Positions 34,855 to 44,818 of a stretch of DNA of 64,000 nt are shown piece by piece. The notes under the pieces were generated by a model that was not told the DNA's origin, ran no database searches, and saw only the letters and a program-made list of their open reading frames with translations. Numbering within the stretch: position 1 is the stretch's first letter; every line of letters starts with the position of its first letter. A program made the position numbers and the translations under genes. The stretch comes from Basidiobolus meristosporus CBS 931.73 (taxonomy: Eukaryota > Basidiobolomycota > Basidiobolomycetes > Basidiobolales > Basidiobolaceae), in the NCBI GenBank assembly GCA_002104905.1, contig MCFE01000398.1:17676-81675 (forward strand). The letters are read 5' to 3'.

Positions 34855-35337
34855 GTGGCAGTCGAAATCGAGATGTAACATACCATAGATGTAGCATTGA
34901 TCCCATTTGTAAATAAATTCTGAAGTAGATTTCTATCCCATACATCATGCAGGAAGACTAGTGTAGCCCCTTTCATGTATCCGTTCAATTCGAAGCTTCC
35001 ATCATCATTGAATACATGATGCGCTGCGAGTGCGAATAGATAGGGTGCGTAACGAATGCCCTACAAATGCCTCACCAATAATACATTGTGTAAGTGGGAC
35101 TAACCGGACGTCAACACCTGGATCCGCTACCTCCCATCCAATCATCCAACAAATAGGCATGATAACAAACTTCAAGCAAGCTTATTTCGCCTACAGCTAT
35201 GCACATCTAATTGATATGCAAATGGGTTAGTTTGGAAATCCTTGACTAACGACCCCGCCACACGTTACTTACACGTTACTTAATTCTCCTTGCTCCCAAG
35301 CCTTATAAACCCTTGATCTCTCTTGACCCAACTCATC
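34855..35337. other. Intergenic, no gene
   Basis: AT-rich with one short domain-free frame. A TATA-like TTATAAAC at about 35302 lies 36 bp upstream of the LysM gene's ATG. Confidence 0.45.
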
Positions 35338-36018
35338 ATGATTGTGGATAGCCGTTCCTTTACTCCCCCTTGCTCAGACCCGTTGTCGGGGGCAATTCCT
35401 CCTGAGCCCAACGGCAGAGGCAACAAGATTTTCATAGACATCCGGGAAGCACTCTCGACAACCATCCAAACCAGTCCCCCTCACGCCCATGAGCGCGAGG
35501 TACGAGTGATTGTCCACAAGGTCAAGCCGGAGGACACGTTTGCAGGGATCGTCCTATTCTATGACGTTCCCATGGGGCGACTGAAGAAGCTAAATAGACT
35601 ATGGTCCACTGATAGCATTCATCTGAGGAAATTCCTGTACATCCCTCTTGAACTCATCCAGTACCAGCGGATTTATTGCAAGCTGAGAGAGATCCAAACC
35701 CCCGAGCTGATCGACGACGCTTCAAGCATCTCCACCAACTCTACCTGGGGAACCTCATCGCCGAGATCTCCCCTGGTCCCAATGGCTACCGTTCCATACA
35801 GCGAGCTCCAGTTTTTCACCAAAAAGCCTGATGATCACGCAAGCACCCCTGCAGAGCCCAGCGATGATCCACCCTCGCTGGTGGATGCATTTGGGATAAC
35901 GTATTTGGGGAGAGTTGCAGACACACTGCTTCAGGCATCCCATAAAGCCATGGCCGGCCCTAAAAAGGGGGGACTGACGGAAAATTACGAACTACAGAGA
36001 TTGATCCATCCGTTGTAG
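35338..36018 (+). CDS. LysM-domain protein, intracellular type
   Basis: A single exon of 226 codons. Residues about 55-110 form a LysM domain: VIVHKVKPEDTFAGIVLFYD, then LKKLNRLWSTDSIHLRKFLYIPL. There is no signal peptide, so it is not a secreted chitin-binding effector. The layout of N-terminal Pro/Ser linker, LysM, Ser/Thr-rich linker and basic helical C-terminus matches the conserved fungal and animal intracellular LysM proteins (LYSMD type) of unclear function. The ATG at 35338 is the first true ATG and sits 36 bp past a TATA-like box. Confidence 0.82.
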   Translation: MIVDSRSFTPPCSDPLSGAIPPEPNGRGNKIFIDIREALSTTIQTSPPHAHEREVRVIVHKVKPEDTFAGIVLFYDVPMGRLKKLNRLWSTDSIHLRKFLYIPLELIQYQRIYCKLREIQTPELIDDASSISTNSTWGTSSPRSPLVPMATVPYSELQFFTKKPDDHASTPAEPSDDPPSLVDAFGITYLGRVADTLLQASHKAMAGPKKGGLTENYELQRLIHPL

Positions 36019-36274
36019 CATCCACCACCTTGGACCAGTTGCCAATCACTTATCTATCTATTTATCACAATAAACCAGCGTTGACCGTATCCACCACCCT
36101 AGACCATCTGCAGCGTTGACCATACTTTTTATTAATACCTCGCTTCTGATCCGCTTCGAAAACCCTGATTAGAAAACGTGGGGGGCAAAGAAATAGATGT
36201 CTTATAATACAATATCATGATGATGAAGGTTCGTGGGAAATTAACAGGTCTGTACAGAGTGGGATCCTTGTCCA
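36019..36274. other. Convergent 3' intergenic region
   Basis: A short gap between LysM and bHLH 3' ends. It contains a repeated phrase (TTGACCATA/GTATCCACCACC.. near 36080) and AT-rich DNA. Confidence 0.35.
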
Positions 36275-37129
36275 TTAGAGCCCAAGAGGGTAGGCTTTGT
36301 CAAAGTGTTGGCCTTGGGCCATTATCTCGTAGAATCTTCGAAGCCTCTCGTTTTCGGCCTTCATCTGTTGAAGCTGGGCGGTCAGGTTCATCTGGATCTC
36401 TTTCACCTGCTCCAGATGTTGTACAGCTAAATCAACCAAACGGGTCAGCTGACTACTCCGGTTGGTCTGATCCACTCGGCCATACTTACTTTTGCTTAGG
36501 ATGGCTGCTTTGCTAATCTTCTTGTTGTTACAGTTGGGCAAATGCCGCTTGAGCTCCTCGAAGCCATCCTTGATTTGGGCCCGGCGCTTTTGCTCCGACT
36601 GAATGTGTATCTGGCGTCTGATTTCGGCGCTGTACACGGATGAACTATTTGTGGAATAGCATCAGAATCGGGCTGTTTGGGCGATTGAGTTGGGTGGGTT
36701 TCTTACCTTGTGCCGTCGTCGCCGACCTCCGAGTTGCTCTCGCTTTCCTCAGACTGCGACTGCCTTGACCGCTTACGGCTGGCTGTGACTGAGGCCTGTT
36801 CGTAAGTCTCCCGGTTGTACTCTTGAAACTCAATAGGGAACTGCTCGGCGGGCGTGGGCTCAGAGCAGCTGAGAGTTGGCGAGGTGAATTCGACTGGTAG
36901 GGCAACGGAGCCGTCGTAACTAAAACTCGAAGCATCTAAAATGGACAACATCAAGGTAACATGGATTAATCTCTGGCTAGCACGGGGAATCAAGCTTTGT
37001 GTGTATACCATCAAAGAGCATCGTTGGTGTCAAGTAATCTGGTTTCATCCCAGGGATGGAGGTGACAGGGCTTAAGGAAAAGGGCTGATTGCCAAACTGT
37101 TGCAGCGATACTGTGCCTGGTTGTGACAT
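36275..37129 (-). CDS. bHLH (probable leucine-zipper) transcription factor
   Basis: Four exons. Exon 1 starts at 37129 (MSQPGTVSLQQFGNQPF..TMLFD). Exon 2 is Ser/Glu-rich and ends ..SNSEVGDDGTR. Exon 3 has the basic region and helix 1 (RRQIHIQSEQKRRAQIKDGF) with the His-Glu-Arg type E-box contacts, plus the loop NCNNKKISKAAILSK. Exon 4 gives helix 2 and a possible zipper (AVQHLEQVKEIQMNL..LQQMKAENERLRRFYE). Introns are GT..AG and the third, 50-60 nt, splits the HLH loop/helix 2. The basic region resembles MLX/Mondo-like fungal factors, which bind CACGTG/E-box sites, often in lipid or sugar control. The target here is not known. Confidence 0.85.
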
Positions 37130-38247
37130 GGTGAAGGGAGTATCAATCTGTTAATGTCGATGCTTGATAGCGATATCCAATGGTTCTTGGGCAACACACT
37201 GCTGAGAAGAGGATTTTTATAACCAAAAGTCGAGCTGATTATGAATGCCAAAGATCACCAATCACACGCTGTGCTACAACAGTGCCGAAGAATCGCCTTA
37301 TTTGAATGCTAAACTTCGGATTAATTGAGATCTGCAGGTAGCTGCCATCCCGATTCCACTCCCTGTCTAATCATCAAGATTCCCATCCCTCGCCGCGCAT
37401 AATCATTGGCGTAAGCGGGGAAATGGTAGCAGATTTAAGCAGAGCGAACTGAGATCCTATGACCTAACTTAGTGGGCGAATCCAGCATAGAATATTCGGT
37501 TTATACCTATCTACAGTGATCCAGTGATGTAGCAGGTTTCATTGCCAAATGGTCACGGCAGAATGTTCGGAGGGAGGAACGTAGAGTTTGATGTAGGGTG
37601 CCACAAGCTGACCCAAATGTCAACGGGTTCCTGATTTTGCCTGTCACATCATCATCTAGATTGCCAGTAGTAGAGCGCTGGTGTAGATACCATCTCTCAG
37701 AATGGCTATATAAAAGCGCTAAAGAAGAGAAAAAGTCTTTTGTTCCAACCATTCTAGTCCGCTCGAATTCATTGGCTGAACTATGAGGTCATCCAGATGC
37801 TTCAGTCAACAATGTTACGTTGATTTGATTACCTAAGTGAGACAGGGCCAAGCTTAAATTATGAGGTTCGCCGAAGACTCATCGATGGACCTAGAGCATT
37901 ATAAAGTTTGTGGAGGTAAAACCTTTCATTTGGTCACCGCTTAATTTTGACTTGATCACCTCATTCTACAGATTAGGTTAGTCCATTTGTCATCCATCAT
38001 TCATGGTCAGGGTCCGTGTGCTTGATGGTTAAATTTAACCGTTCCTGTTTAAATCTAGGCCAGGTTGAAAACCACCCGAATATGTTTAAGATGAGCCACT
38101 TTAACCAAGATGTGTGATGAAAAAAAAAGATTTAGTCCCGAAAAAAAATATGAAAAAAAAATAACGCAAACTCGTGTTATATGTCCGTTGCTTCATTACG
38201 TTACTTTGCCACCAGCTCAGTTTTCAGCCCAACTATACACATTCAAG
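37130..38247. promoter_or_regulatory. Divergent promoter region, bHLH / SSZ1
   Basis: No supported gene. Short opposed frames at 37507-37786 shadow each other. An A-rich run at 38119-38165 lies about 80-130 bp before the SSZ1 ATG and resembles a nucleosome-depleted dA:dT promoter tract. Confidence 0.45.
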
Positions 38248-39868
38248 ATGTCTGACGCCCCAACTGTCATCGGTATCAACTTCGGTACTTACTACTCCTG
38301 TATTTCTATCTTGAACAAGGTGCCTTTTTTTCGCTGAAACCCCCATCCCATCGAACCCATGCTAATCCCTGCTTTCTTTTTTCCAGGAAGGTCGTGCTGA
38401 GGTCATTGCTAACGAAGATGGTGATCGTATGATTCCATCCATTGTTGCTTTTTCTGGCGACGAGGAATTCTGCGGTACCCCTGCTAAGCACCAAGAGCTT
38501 AGAAACGCTCAGAACACCGTCTCTGAATTCAGAAACGCTTTGGGTCAAGACCTCGCTGAGGTCCAAAAGATCTATGCTCAAACCGCTAGCAAAATCACCG
38601 AGAAGGACGGTGTTGCCGCCTTCGAAGTTAACTACAAGGATGCCGAAGCCAAGTTCACCGCCAAGGAAATCACTTCCAAGTTCTTCGTTACCTTGAAGCA
38701 AACCGCCGAGAACTACCTCGGTAAGACTGTTGATGGTGTTGTCATGGCCGTTCCCTCCTATTTCACTGAGAAGCAAAACGAGGAACTCAAGCAAGCCGTC
38801 GAAGCTGCTGGTCTTCATATCTTGCAATTGATTCACGAGCCCACTGCCGCTGCCCTTGCCTACAACCTTGGTCAAAATGCCTCCAGAAAGGACGCTGATG
38901 ATAAGACCGTTCTTGTTGCTGATTTGGGTGGTCACAACCTTGACCTTACCCTTCTCGCTGCCAGAGGTGGTGTTTACACTGTTCTTGGTTCCGGTCAAGA
39001 CCACGAGTTGGGTGGCAAGAACTTCGACGAGGCTTTGGTCAACCATTTCGCCGCTGAGTTCAAGCGTAAGAACAACATCGATATCTCCAGCAACAAGCGT
39101 GCTTTGAACAAGCTCAGAGCCGCCTGTGAGATCACCAAGCGCACCTTGTCCAGCGCTGCCTCTGCTCCTTGCTCCGTCGAGTCCTTGGCCGAGGGTCTTG
39201 ACTTCCACTCCAACATCAACAGAATGAGATTCGAGATGCTCTGCAACAAGTTGTTCAGCCAATTCTTGAACGCTGTCGAGAAGGTCTTGGAGGACAACAA
39301 GCTCCAAGCCAGCCAAATCGATGAGGTTCTCTTGGTTGGTGGCTCCACCCGTATCCCCAAGTTGCAACTCAAGCTCCGTGATGTCTTCCCTGAATCTACT
39401 GTTGTTCGTACTGATGTCGAGGCTGATGAGGCCATCGCTATTGGATGTGCTTTGCAAGCTCTTCTGATCTCATCCTTGGGTGATGACGAGTCTCACTACA
39501 AGTCCTACCTTGCTCCTGAAGTGACCAACGCTCTCCACACCACCAAGGCTATTGGTCTTGTTCACGAGAAGGAGTTCTACCCCATCGTTTCCGCTGCCAC
39601 CCCTCTTCCTCTCCACAGAAACGTCGAGCTCCCTACCTCTGTCGATGACCAAACCGAGGTGTATGTTGCTCTTTACGAGAAGGAGTCCTCCCAAGAGGCC
39701 GAGCCAGTCCTTTTGGCTGAACTTGTCCTCTCCGAGCTGCCTGCCGCCAAGGCTGGGGAGACCAAGGTTGAGCTTTTGATCCAAGTCGACGAGGCCGGCA
39801 AGGTTCAAGCCACCCTTCGTGAAAAGAAGTCCGGAAAGATTGCCCAAGCCGAGATCGCTGCCAACTAG
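38248..39868 (+). CDS. SSZ1: Ribosome-associated Hsp70 Ssz1 (RAC subunit)
   Basis: Atypical Hsp70 that pairs with the J-protein Zuotin on ribosomes to help nascent-chain folding. Exon 1 encodes MSDAPTVIGINFGTYYSCIS; the intron 38320-38386 splits it from EGRAEVIANEDGDR. The nucleotide-binding domain keeps HEPTAAALAYNLG, VADLGGHNLDLTLL (GG in place of DLGGGT of active Hsp70) and VLLVGGSTRIPKLQ. The substrate-binding part is short, with no helical lid and no EEVD tail, as in Ssz1. Total length is 517 residues, close to yeast Ssz1. Strong use of a few codons (GGT, TTG, AAG, ATC) suggests high expression. The intron donor is GTGCCT, not the usual GTAAG. Confidence 0.93.
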
Positions 39869-40239
39869 GCGGAGTGCATGTTTGTCAGCCACCCTGAATA
39901 TCCCATCATAATGAAATTAAAAATGAGTTGAATTTTCAGTTGACGACCGATCATGTGACCTCTCCCACCTCTACAATTTCCATAGAGTAGATGTAACGCA
40001 TTACTTCCATCCCTAGTTCTAGCTCAGCCTGAAACTATTTGTAAAGCATTAAAATTTAGTAATTTACACAGCATTCCATTCCATCCCATCAACTTCATTA
40101 CCACCTGCTTATTGAGGAAAATTGCACTCAGGTAATATTTCAATTAATACTTGGGCCATTGACCTTGACAAAGTTGCCGTCGTTTTTCTGTCAAATTGAA
40201 GGTGTTAATTCCAGATCCTTTGTTGATACCTTATCGTGA

Positions 40240-40930
40240 TCGACAGTGTTCAGTAAATGGACTGAGACTTCGCCTTGCCAAGCTCAAACACGATGCGAAA
40301 ACTGGCCTGCTCGGCCTCAGCGAAACAATTATCCACATTGTGATTCAGAGTCTAGCAACGGGGTAGATCAGCAACATACATTGGCCCAGCAATCGAAGGT
40401 TGTTTTTCCAATCTTGGTCTCTGGCAGCAGAGGCCTGGGAATGATCTGCACACTCAGTTCCTACTTGGGATAGTCTCCATTGTTGACAAGGTAGAGGTAT
40501 CGTCGGTGAAAATCGGCATCGCTACCTACGAGCTTTGGCGCTTCATTCCGCACCAAGATCGCCAGACCTTGAAGTGACTTCCTGTCATTTGACGAATCTC
40601 ATGAGAACTAGGGTTTTTGTATACCAACAGTAATAGACTAAGCAGCGACTAAGCAGCGGCGATATTCAGGTAATCTACAACGGGTTGGAAGTAGCCGTAC
40701 GCTTCAACCACACGCTTTGGGATGCGCTCATGATCTAACGAGATTAAATGATTAACTAATCCATTGACCAAAGCCAAGTCCTTAACGGCTAAACCCTAAC
40801 CGAAGTGCACAATCTTCACCCGCAACTGCAAGTCCCCGAGAAGGGTAGGACCCCGCAGGCCTGACTGCAAACGATTAGTGTTATTGATCTATGGATCCGG
40901 TTAGTGGAGGCCGATGGAGGGGTCAAGGGT
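40240..40930 (-). pseudogene. Catalase relic (array unit 0)
   Basis: Pieces align in order with the catalase at 47024-49636. GGACTGAGACTT..CAAGCTCAAA matches 47690-47720, TTCAGCGAAA..TTATCCACATTG matches 48205-48230, GATGATCTGCACAC..GATAGTCTCC matches 48400-48440, and GAGATTAAATGATTAA with CGGCTAAACCCTAACCG match the intron near 49250-49310. Large internal deletions and frameshifts rule out function. Its flank continues (to about 41100) with the catalase-upstream sequence found at 49900-50000, so this is the remains of a preceding array unit. Confidence 0.75.
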
Positions 40931-41315
40931 ACACGCCTCAACATGGTTGATTCCCTGGTAAGTGTGAAAATGATCTTGATGCGAGTAGGATCCTTGATTC
41001 AATTAACAAATTAAAACCGTATAGTAACTCGTGTTGAAGCCTCGTTTAAGGCAAAATGTGAGGGTTCCCAACTGACACTTCAATTGGTCTATACTTGTTT
41101 ATAGTATCCACATGTACGGGTTAAAGTCGACTGGTAGTGGGCTTTAATGCTGTGAGTGGCAGGTATATCTAATCACCTGATATCATTTCCTATTTGGGTG
41201 AGGCTGCTATGATAGGATGTAGTTGAAATTTGGAAAAGCCAAGAACGCTGCCAAGACCTTCAAAAACTTCTAGTAAGGGATTTGGCTGTTTGACATACTC
41301 GAGGGAATTATCGCC

Positions 41316-41323
41316 TATATATA
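41316..41323 (+). promoter_or_regulatory. TATA box of the unit 1 Ser/Pro-rich gene
   Basis: TATATATA 33 bp before the ATG at 41356. The equivalent site in unit 2 is at 50260-50268. It argues against the longer upstream frame starting at 41230. Confidence 0.55.
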
Positions 41324-41355
41324 GCGCCTGCTCTAGTCATAATCCAGACTGCACA

Positions 41356-42345
41356 ATGTCCAAGCTACCATATAATAATGACCATGACACAACCAGCCCA
41401 TCACAGTTCTCCTCCAACCTTCCACCTCCTCCTTACACACAACAGATAGAACCGCATACCTCGGGTTCTTCGTGTCCCATAAACCGTCCTCCAAATGCCT
41501 ACTCCCACCTCCAGTATGGTGGCTCAACTTCTTCAAGTCAACCTTCTCATCAACTGAACCAACCCACAGTCCACTCCAAAGAGGGCTCATATTCTTCCAG
41601 TGGTCAGGTCAACTATCCACCGCAACAAGCTGTGGTGAATGTGAGCAGCACTGGGATGAGTAGCGCCCAGGCGCGCTCAGTCCAATCGTCTGGAAGTCAA
41701 ACCCCTGCTTGCTTTTCCAGACCGCCTCAGATACAAGGGTATGCCCTAGCACCCTTCCCCTCGTTCCGAGTTCCTTGTAATGGAAGAACGTTTCAAGATG
41801 GATTCCCACAATTCTATCCTCAGCCACAGCACCTGTCCGCCCGCGATATACATGAGGCAGACTGGCTTCAGTTCATGCAGGAGCTGTCGGATGAAGGTCG
41901 CTTAAAGGGAGGTCAAAAGGTGACTGCTTCCATTCTACCCATAGCAATGCATGTTGGGGCGACCGGGTTTCTGATCACTCGTGCAATTGAGAAAAGGATG
42001 AAGAAAGGGAATGTTGGCAAAGCAGCAGCCAAAATCGATATCTGGAACTACTGCTTTTTCAATGCTCGTGGGGTTAATATCACCCTGTTCCAAGGACCAA
42101 GAAGAGTGAGTGGACCATCCACTGGCTCCTCTTCCTCTTCCAGCAGCTCTTCAGAAGATGAAGATAGACATCCTGCTATGGGTATGAGCCGAGAATCAAG
42201 AAGAGCAGCCAAGGAAGCACGAAGAGAGGATCGACGTCGTAGAAGAGAGCAGCGGCGCCATGACAAACAGAAGAGGAGAGAACTAAAGCGAGGGGAGAAG
42301 ACTGATGAGCCGTACTATCTACTTGTGGAAAGCCAACATCTTTAA
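41356..42345 (+). CDS. Conserved fungal protein of unknown function, copy 1
   Basis: 329 residues. Residues 1-165 are Pro/Ser/Gln-rich and probably disordered. A compact conserved-looking domain follows (about 170-265): SARDIHEADWLQFMQELSDE, GGQKVTASILPIAMHVGATG, IDIWNYCFFNARGVNITLFQ. Then come a Ser run, an acidic SSEDEDRH patch and a very basic Arg/Lys tail (about 290-318). Similar ARDIxEADWxxFL..L..GG proteins occur in many fungi without known role. There is no signal peptide and no clear membrane helix. The basic tail could bind nucleic acid or membranes. The start is the ATG just after the TATA box. Copy 2 differs at 11 residues. Confidence 0.82.
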   Translation: MSKLPYNNDHDTTSPSQFSSNLPPPPYTQQIEPHTSGSSCPINRPPNAYSHLQYGGSTSSSQPSHQLNQPTVHSKEGSYSSSGQVNYPPQQAVVNVSSTGMSSAQARSVQSSGSQTPACFSRPPQIQGYALAPFPSFRVPCNGRTFQDGFPQFYPQPQHLSARDIHEADWLQFMQELSDEGRLKGGQKVTASILPIAMHVGATGFLITRAIEKRMKKGNVGKAAAKIDIWNYCFFNARGVNITLFQGPRRVSGPSTGSSSSSSSSSEDEDRHPAMGMSRESRRAAKEARREDRRRRREQRRHDKQKRRELKRGEKTDEPYYLLVESQHL

Positions 42346-42517
42346 GCATAAATATTCCCTGCTGGCTACATGGAATTTGGTGATCCTCCTTGACAAAATA
42401 GTACAGTATCAATCAATATTTATTGGATGTCCTTTCAATGAAACAAATCACGTGGATACGTAATAAATGAAAGTGAAGCATTACGCTAGCCAAAAATCCG
42501 TTGAGCCATTGTTGCCA

Positions 42518-43264
42518 TTAAAGTATGCCCAGGGCTACCAGTGAAAGTGCGATCCACATTCTGTAAACAAATGGGATGATTGTATCAACTCTTTCAATCC
42601 AGTCATCGATTCCACACTGGCAGCCGAACTCAGCCGGACCAACAGTGAAGGGGTAGCTTTGTTGATGCTCTATATTTACAAATCACTGTCTTCTAAACTT
42701 GCTTTAGCTTATGAAATGTGAAGTACGGACAGTGGAGCTTCCAACCCCAGTCTGCAGTTCTTGAAACTTGCAATGGGGGGGGAGGTCTGGCAATATTATT
42801 GTATTGCCGACCTTCTCCCACCTCAGGGTGCCTGTGTTTTCCGAGTAAAACCCAAAATCTGAGCGAAAGTGAGCAAGGATAGGGTCACATCTTTGTCGGG
42901 CTCCAACTTGAAGTATCCAGTCACCAACCACATCATTGACAGTGACACTAGTTCTCCGGCTTTCTTTCTTGGCTAGAGCGTAGCAGGATTTCCAGGTAGA
43001 TTTGGCGGGAGGTGAAGAAGAGCTCGTTTCCTGGAGAGCATGAAGTATTTCTGCACCAGACAAGTCAGTAGTCTTTATCCACAGCTTCTTCTCCTTCCAA
43101 GATATCCTACACAAGGTTTGCCACAAACCTTCAAGATTGGAAAGTTCTCGCCATGCATGTGAAACAAGGCAGCATTGGCATAAGTCAGCTGCATCGAAAT
43201 ATTCGAACACTTCAATGATCAACTCTGGCGGAAGATGTATAGAGGTGGTCGGGGGGTTGTGCAT
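42518..43264 (-). CDS. F-box protein, copy 1
   Basis: The N-terminal F-box (residues 10-55: LPPELIIEVFEYFDAADLCQ, CCLVSHAWRELSN, LWQTLC) would dock to Skp1 in an SCF ubiquitin ligase. The rest (STWKSCYALAKKE, VVGDWILQVGARQRCDP) may be the substrate-binding part but matches no repeat family I know. The frame stops at about 42704 if unspliced. A 57-nt GT..AG intron (42670-42726) would extend it to 42518, adding HQQSYPFTVGPAEFG..FVYRMWIALSLVA with a hydrophobic end. That splice works only in this copy's frame. The spliced end is inferred; the F-box itself is clear. Confidence 0.78.
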
Positions 43265-43779
43265 GTTCTCGCTTGATTAAAAGTTGATGTGGAAAAGAGC
43301 GCTTATATAGGCTGGGCAAATTCTCTGCAATTTGGCCCAGACGGAAGGTGCATAAGTTGATACAACAGAAGGCACAGACACCAAGGGACGCTTGCTAGAA
43401 TTTGCCATCACATATTCCAATTGGTCTAGTGAATAGATCCCGTTCATCTGACTAGCTTTTCTATATCTTGGCTTCTAGAAACCCAGCTACGAGAATACCC
43501 GATGAGGCGATACAAGAAATTAATTGGCTTCACTGATTGTGTGACGAACTGAGTTATGTGTATGATTGGTTGCTACGTGCTTTCAGCTATAGCTCCATCT
43601 TGATCGTTTTATCTGGTTGTCCACTCAGGCTTACCACATACTTCGATACTTGACTGGATTGAGTGTACAACCCCTTCACCCATCAGTCGCATCCCGGATG
43701 AACAACTTTACATAGTATTCCTGAAACGCATACTTACTTGAGTGGCAATACTGACAAGCCCTTGGACACTATGCTAATC
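43265..43779. other. Intergenic within unit 1
   Basis: Upstream flank of the F-box gene. It holds no coding frame and is near-identical to 52211-52730. Confidence 0.4.
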
Positions 43780-44060
43780 TAGATATTTGAGACTATCCTG
43801 AGTGGGAACTGGGTGTGCGTATCTTCCGCAATGAGGGCGAGTTCAAATATGATTCCAACCTGCTGGCCCCAATCAAGATAGTGCTCACCTCTCAAGTATC
43901 CGTAGCCAGAAATGTAAAAATGGTCTTTGTGAGTATTGGACTAGTATATGCTGACTCTCATTGCTACACTTTGAACTGCAATGTCAATAACCTTTTCACT
44001 GAGACTGTACAGTCGAGTCTACATCCAGGCCATACCGTAACTAATAATACTCCCTAGCAG
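43780..44060 (+). pseudogene. Catalase exon fragment, inverted relative to the full catalase
   Basis: Reads [20 protein letters not shown], equivalent to [20 protein letters not shown] in the full catalase, then LLAPIKIV. After an intron-like gap it reads LNCNVNNLFTET and SLHPGHTV, matching the next catalase exon ([14 protein letters not shown]). Only two partial exons remain, on the opposite strand to the full gene. The same relic is in unit 2, so it predates the unit duplication. Confidence 0.75.
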
Positions 44061-44707
44061 GAGCTTATGCAAACAGAGATGAATGGGCTGAGTCAACTGC
44101 GAAGATTAGTCTGGCCATCCGAGTGTGCATTAGTCCAAGAATGATTTGCGATGCTGTGCCCCACAAGCGGTTCATAATTGGACGGACGAAAGCTACAATT
44201 ACCATTTAGCGGTAGTAATAATCGGTGGGCGTCTTGGATTACTGATATGGTCATGTCCATGGCTTTTTTACCCGAGTCCATATTTGGCATATTGTCCCGA
44301 AGGAGGGTGAGGTGAATCTTAAACGAAATTGGTGTTCACTTCAAACGGACTAGAATTGGAATTTTTCTCTGATCGGTAGTGGTCGGAAAGGTTAGGCCAT
44401 TTACATCATTGCCTAATTTATCGCGAATCTTGGGTTCTAGATTTCTTCTGATGCTCAGCAACTGGGTCACTCTATTCCGTTTGCCCAGGGTCCAAAGTGT
44501 GAGAGCAGTGTTGTAGAGGGTGAGGCATGAGAGTAGCAGCTGGTACTAGCCTGAGAGATAGTGGATAGCTATCATGCTGACTGTGATACTGAGCAGTTCA
44601 CTTTTCGAGCCGATGGTGAATCTTCAATCACTAACTCCAGGATTCCCCGATAGTTCGATCTAGGTACCACCAGCAGCCAAAGAAAATTCACCCACCATAT
44701 ATGGAAA
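44061..44707. other. Upstream region of sugar transporter, unit 1
   Basis: No gene. Conserved nearly base for base in unit 2. Probably promoter and old repeat DNA. Confidence 0.4.
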
Positions 44708-44742
44708 GCGGGACATCCTAATTAATGATTGGAGTGTCCCGC
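44708..44742 (+). promoter_or_regulatory. Perfect 8-bp inverted repeat upstream of sugar transporter 1
   Basis: GCGGGACA (44708-44715) and TGTCCCGC (44735-44742) are exact reverse complements around a 19-bp AT-rich centre containing ATTGG (a reverse CCAAT). It sits just upstream of TATAAATA at 44758-44765. A CGG..CCG pair suits a zinc-cluster regulator, though the spacing is wide. Also present in unit 2. Confidence 0.5.
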
Positions 44743-44757
44743 AAGGCAAATCCCAGG

Positions 44758-44765
44758 TATAAATA
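44758..44765 (+). promoter_or_regulatory. TATA box of sugar transporter 1
   Basis: TATAAATA, 54 bp before the ATG at 44819. It lies only 13 bp before another in-frame ATG (44771), which is therefore probably not transcribed. Confidence 0.6.
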
Positions 44766-44818
44766 TCTCCATGACGCCTAACTTGCCAACCATCCACAAC
44801 TACTACTCTACTACTAAA

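Noticed and set aside
38306-39457. 383-codon minus-strand frame across SSZ1
   Set aside because: Antisense shadow of a strongly codon-biased gene; no domain, and the sense frame is unmistakably SSZ1.
44729-44818. N-terminal extension of the sugar transporter
   Set aside because: The frame from 44729 opens with a TTG codon, and the ATG at 44771 is only 13 bp from the TATA box; 44819 fits transcription better.
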